64,000 nt of DNA from Melioribacteraceae bacterium 4301-Me (GTDB lineage Bacteria > Bacteroidota > Ignavibacteria > Ignavibacteriales > Melioribacteraceae). Positions within the stretch are counted from its first letter, which is position 1. Each line of letters begins with the position of its first letter. The stretch lies in contig JBGORM010000005.1 in the NCBI GenBank assembly GCA_041538185.1, positions 228,893 to 292,892 on the forward strand, written 5' to 3'. The position numbers and the translations under genes were made by a program. Under the pieces are notes generated by a model that saw nothing but the letters and a program-made list of their open reading frames with translations, was not told where the DNA came from and did no database searches. Below are positions 62,242 through 64,000 of this stretch, piece after piece.

Positions 62242-62598
62242 TTAAAATTCATCTCTGTAAAGAAGGAGAACAGCAGCCTGGGGAACAATGACAAACTTTT
62301 GTTTTTCGATTTCAACTTCGATTGCATCTTTCCTTAAAAAGAGTGCAAAGTCACCTTCCTTTGCCTGCAAGGGAATGTATTTTGCACTTTTCTTTTCTTT
62401 CCAAGGTTCGTCATCGTCTGTAGGTATTGCAACTGGGTAGCCAGGACCAATTTTAATTACATAGCCACCCTGCACCTTTTCTTTTTCATGAACGCCAGGC
62501 GGAAGGTATAAGCCGCTGTTAGTTTTCTCAAGATTTTCCTCGGGTTTTATAAGCAGCCGATCGCCAACTATAATTATTTTTTCTGTGTTAATCATCAT
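62242..62598 (-). CDS. GroES-like (Cpn10 family) co-chaperone, divergent
   Basis: A 118-aa protein with a Cpn10 fold: VGDRLLIKPEENLEKTNSGL, then YLPPGVHEKEKVQGGYVIKI and GDFALFLRKDAIEVEIEKQK followed by FVIVPQAAVLL. It contains an acidic insertion (PTDDDEPWKEKKSAKY) absent from standard GroES. No groEL is adjacent, so it is probably a second, accessory GroES homologue. It lies 47 bp downstream of oxyR on the same strand. Confidence 0.85.
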   Translation of the reverse strand: MMINTEKIIIVGDRLLIKPEENLEKTNSGLYLPPGVHEKEKVQGGYVIKIGPGYPVAIPTDDDEPWKEKKSAKYIPLQAKEGDFALFLRKDAIEVEIEKQKFVIVPQAAVLLLYRDEF

Positions 62599-62645
62599 AA
62601 CTACCTAAACATTTTCTACAAAAATAAGAAACTATACAGTTTTTT

Positions 62646-63596
62646 TTAATCCCTTGTAACAATTATACTCTTTTCTTTGACGAGTAATTGTGCGGGAACA
62701 ACAGACAGAATCTCTTTTTTTAATGCTTTAATAATTCTTTTCCCACCGTAAGATTTATGATAAACAATGCTTATTTCTCTTTTTGGTACCGGCTTTTCAA
62801 ACTCACGTACAAATTTATAGTTTTCAGTATTCTCAATTTCTTTAACAGCAAGATAGGGAAGTAGAGTCATACCAAAATTATTTTCTACAAGTTTTTTAAG
62901 AGTTTCAATAGTGCCTCCTTCAAATGTGGGAGAAGGTTTTTCTTCTTGAGGATTAATACTGCAATATTTTTTACAAATATTTATAACTTGGTCTCTAAAA
63001 CAATGTCCTTCTTTAAGCAGCCATAAGTCTTTAAGCTGTAATTCAGCTGCATTTATTTTTTTTCGATTAAAGAGAAAATGCTTTTTTGAAACATAAGCAA
63101 CAAAAGGTTCATAATAAATTGGTTCTTCTACAATAGTGTTATCATTAAGCGGGGTTGCAAGAATAGCAGCGTCGAGCTGGTCTTTTTTAAGTTTGTCGAT
63201 TATTATGTCAGTCTCAATTTCATCAAAGACCAGATTCAACTGTGAATGCTTTTTAATAAAGTTCTCTAAAAATAATGGCAACAAAAAAGGGGCGATAGTT
63301 GGTATTATTCCAAGTCGAAATCTACCCTTAATAATTCCAAGTTCTTCATCTACAATTTCTTTTATTTTCTGATGCTCTTTGAGTACAGTTCGTGCTTGTT
63401 CAATAATTTTAGCACCTATTTTAGTAGTCTTAACTGGATAGCTGGCACGGTCGAAAATTTTTATACCAAGTTCATCTTCCAGCTTTTTGATTTGCATGCT
63501 TAACGTGGGTTGAGTGACAAAACATTCAGATGCAGCTTGCGCGAAACTTTTAAAGTTATCTACTGCAACTATGTAAGTAAGTTGCGTTATGGTCAT
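62646..63596 (-). CDS. oxyR: Hydrogen-peroxide-sensing LysR regulator OxyR
   Basis: A 316-aa LysR-type activator. N-terminal HTH (SFAQAASECFVTQPTLSMQI) and C-terminal effector domain. The redox switch of OxyR is present at the same positions as in E. coli: Cys199 in EGHCFRDQ and Cys208 in INICKKYC. The adjacent Cys212 is extra. It should activate peroxide-defence genes; none is in the window. It is divergent from the integrase (229-bp gap) and co-directional with the GroES-like gene. Confidence 0.9.
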   Translation of the reverse strand: MTITQLTYIVAVDNFKSFAQAASECFVTQPTLSMQIKKLEDELGIKIFDRASYPVKTTKIGAKIIEQARTVLKEHQKIKEIVDEELGIIKGRFRLGIIPTIAPFLLPLFLENFIKKHSQLNLVFDEIETDIIIDKLKKDQLDAAILATPLNDNTIVEEPIYYEPFVAYVSKKHFLFNRKKINAAELQLKDLWLLKEGHCFRDQVINICKKYCSINPQEEKPSPTFEGGTIETLKKLVENNFGMTLLPYLAVKEIENTENYKFVREFEKPVPKREISIVYHKSYGGKRIIKALKKEILSVVPAQLLVKEKSIIVTRD

Positions 63597-63761
63597 AAGT
63601 GTTCAATGTTAACTAATACTACTTATTATAAATATAATAATAAATATCTATTTTGATAAATAAATTAGCAGTTGAATCACACTTGTCATATTTAGCCCAA
63701 AGAAAACGCATCGGGCATGAACTTGGGGGATTAGTACTTTTGCTCAAAACAAAATTTTTTA

Positions 63762-63790
63762 TTGACATTATTTTTAAATTCGGTTAATTT
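63762..63790 (+). promoter_or_regulatory. Integrase promoter
   Basis: TTGACA at 63762-63767, 16 bp, then TTAATT. The hexamer and the flanking TTATTTTTA are conserved in the 23.3-kb remnant, where TTGACA and TAACTT are likewise spaced by 17 bp. RBS GGGGGAA lies at 63813-63819. Confidence 0.65.
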
Positions 63791-63825
63791 CTAGTAAAAA
63801 AGTTTGAGTCTTGGGGGAATAGTTA

Positions 63826-64000
63826 ATGACCTTCAAAGAGACTAACAACAAGCCTAAGCTACTTGATCAAGTAAGGATAGCACTCAGAACAAACCACTAC
63901 AGTCGAAAGACGGAAGAAGCATACATCACTTGGATAAAGAGATATATACTTTTCCACAATAAACGCCACCCAAACGAAATGGGCAAAGATGAGATTCAGC
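63826..64000 (+). CDS. Integron-type tyrosine recombinase (integrase), 3' part outside window
   Basis: Only 58 codons are visible. The product (KPKLLDQVRIALRTNHYSRK, then TEEAYITWIKRYILFHNKRH followed by PNEMGKDEIQ) matches the N-terminal SAM-like core-binding domain of integron integrases (IntI family), including the typical HYSxxTEEAYxxWIxRYIxFH pattern. The catalytic Arg/His/Tyr residues lie beyond the window. In integrons, attI and cassettes lie on the 5' side of intI, which here is the oxyR side; I could not recognise attC sites there. Confidence 0.88.
   Translation, partial: MTFKETNNKPKLLDQVRIALRTNHYSRKTEEAYITWIKRYILFHNKRHPNEMGKDEIQ

Overview
The window looks like a chromosomal segment from an AT-rich member of the Bacteroidota/Ignavibacteria branch. 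This is an inference from gene content, not a phylogenetic test. Evidence: a SusC/SusD pair, TonB-dependent receptors with carboxypeptidase-like N-terminal domains, a PorV-type outer-membrane protein, and a type IX secretion (T9SS) sorting domain with the NYPNPFNPTT motif typical of Ignavibacteria. No rRNA, tRNA or CRISPR array was recognised. Protein genes cover most of the window; long gaps are filled with interspersed palindromes and MITE-like elements.

Layout. 1-5.9 kb: fatty-acid module (bifunctional beta-oxidation enzyme cut by the window edge, acyl-CoA ligase, divergent ScfR/RamB-like regulator, hotdog thioesterase). 6-9.4 kb: CorA, MscS-type channel, stand-alone PAS protein. 9.4-10.2 kb: repeat-rich gap with a MITE. 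10.2-12.9 kb: histidine kinase/response regulator pair and a lysine-rich exported protein. 13-18.4 kb: GNAT, arylamine N-acetyltransferase, DinB, Tat-exported metallo-beta-lactamase-fold protein, flavin reductase, and a phosphoesterase/zinc-protein operon. 18.4-23.1 kb: methyltransferase, repeat island, SRPBCC and VOC proteins, and several small genes of which two are frameshifted at homopolymers. 23.3 kb: an inverted fragment of an integrase 5' end. 23.7-29.6 kb: Sco and PCu(A)C copper chaperones, then two large exported amidohydrolases. 29.8-37 kb: NatAB-like ABC exporter, serine/threonine dehydratase, TetR regulator with two visible operators, and a sugar ABC importer. 37-39.8 kb: valS. 40.3-46.9 kb: AraC regulator, SusC, SusD and M28 peptidase. 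47-50.3 kb: two beta-barrels, U32 protein, STAS protein. 50.3-51.2 kb: palindrome island. 51.2-60.3 kb: secreted-protein operon (TonB receptor, large calcium-binding-type secreted protein, PorV-like protein) and a T9SS FG-GAP protein. 60.6-61.4 kb: HEPN/MNT toxin-antitoxin locus with a decayed toxin. 61.6-64 kb: unknown ORF, second MITE, GroES-like protein, OxyR, and the start of an integron-type integrase.

How it fits together. The genes suggest a heterotroph that degrades fatty acids, imports oligosaccharides and peptides, and maintains an outer surface built with TonB receptors and T9SS cargo. The most noteworthy observations are: a second, inverted copy of the integrase promoter and start 40 kb away from the integrase; a HEPN toxin destroyed by a frameshift and two nonsense codons beside an intact MNT antitoxin; three homopolymer frameshifts in the window; two MITEs sharing a 16-bp terminal inverted repeat; a 102-bp repeat present twice in inverted orientation; and three amidohydrolase modules of which only one keeps its metal ligands.
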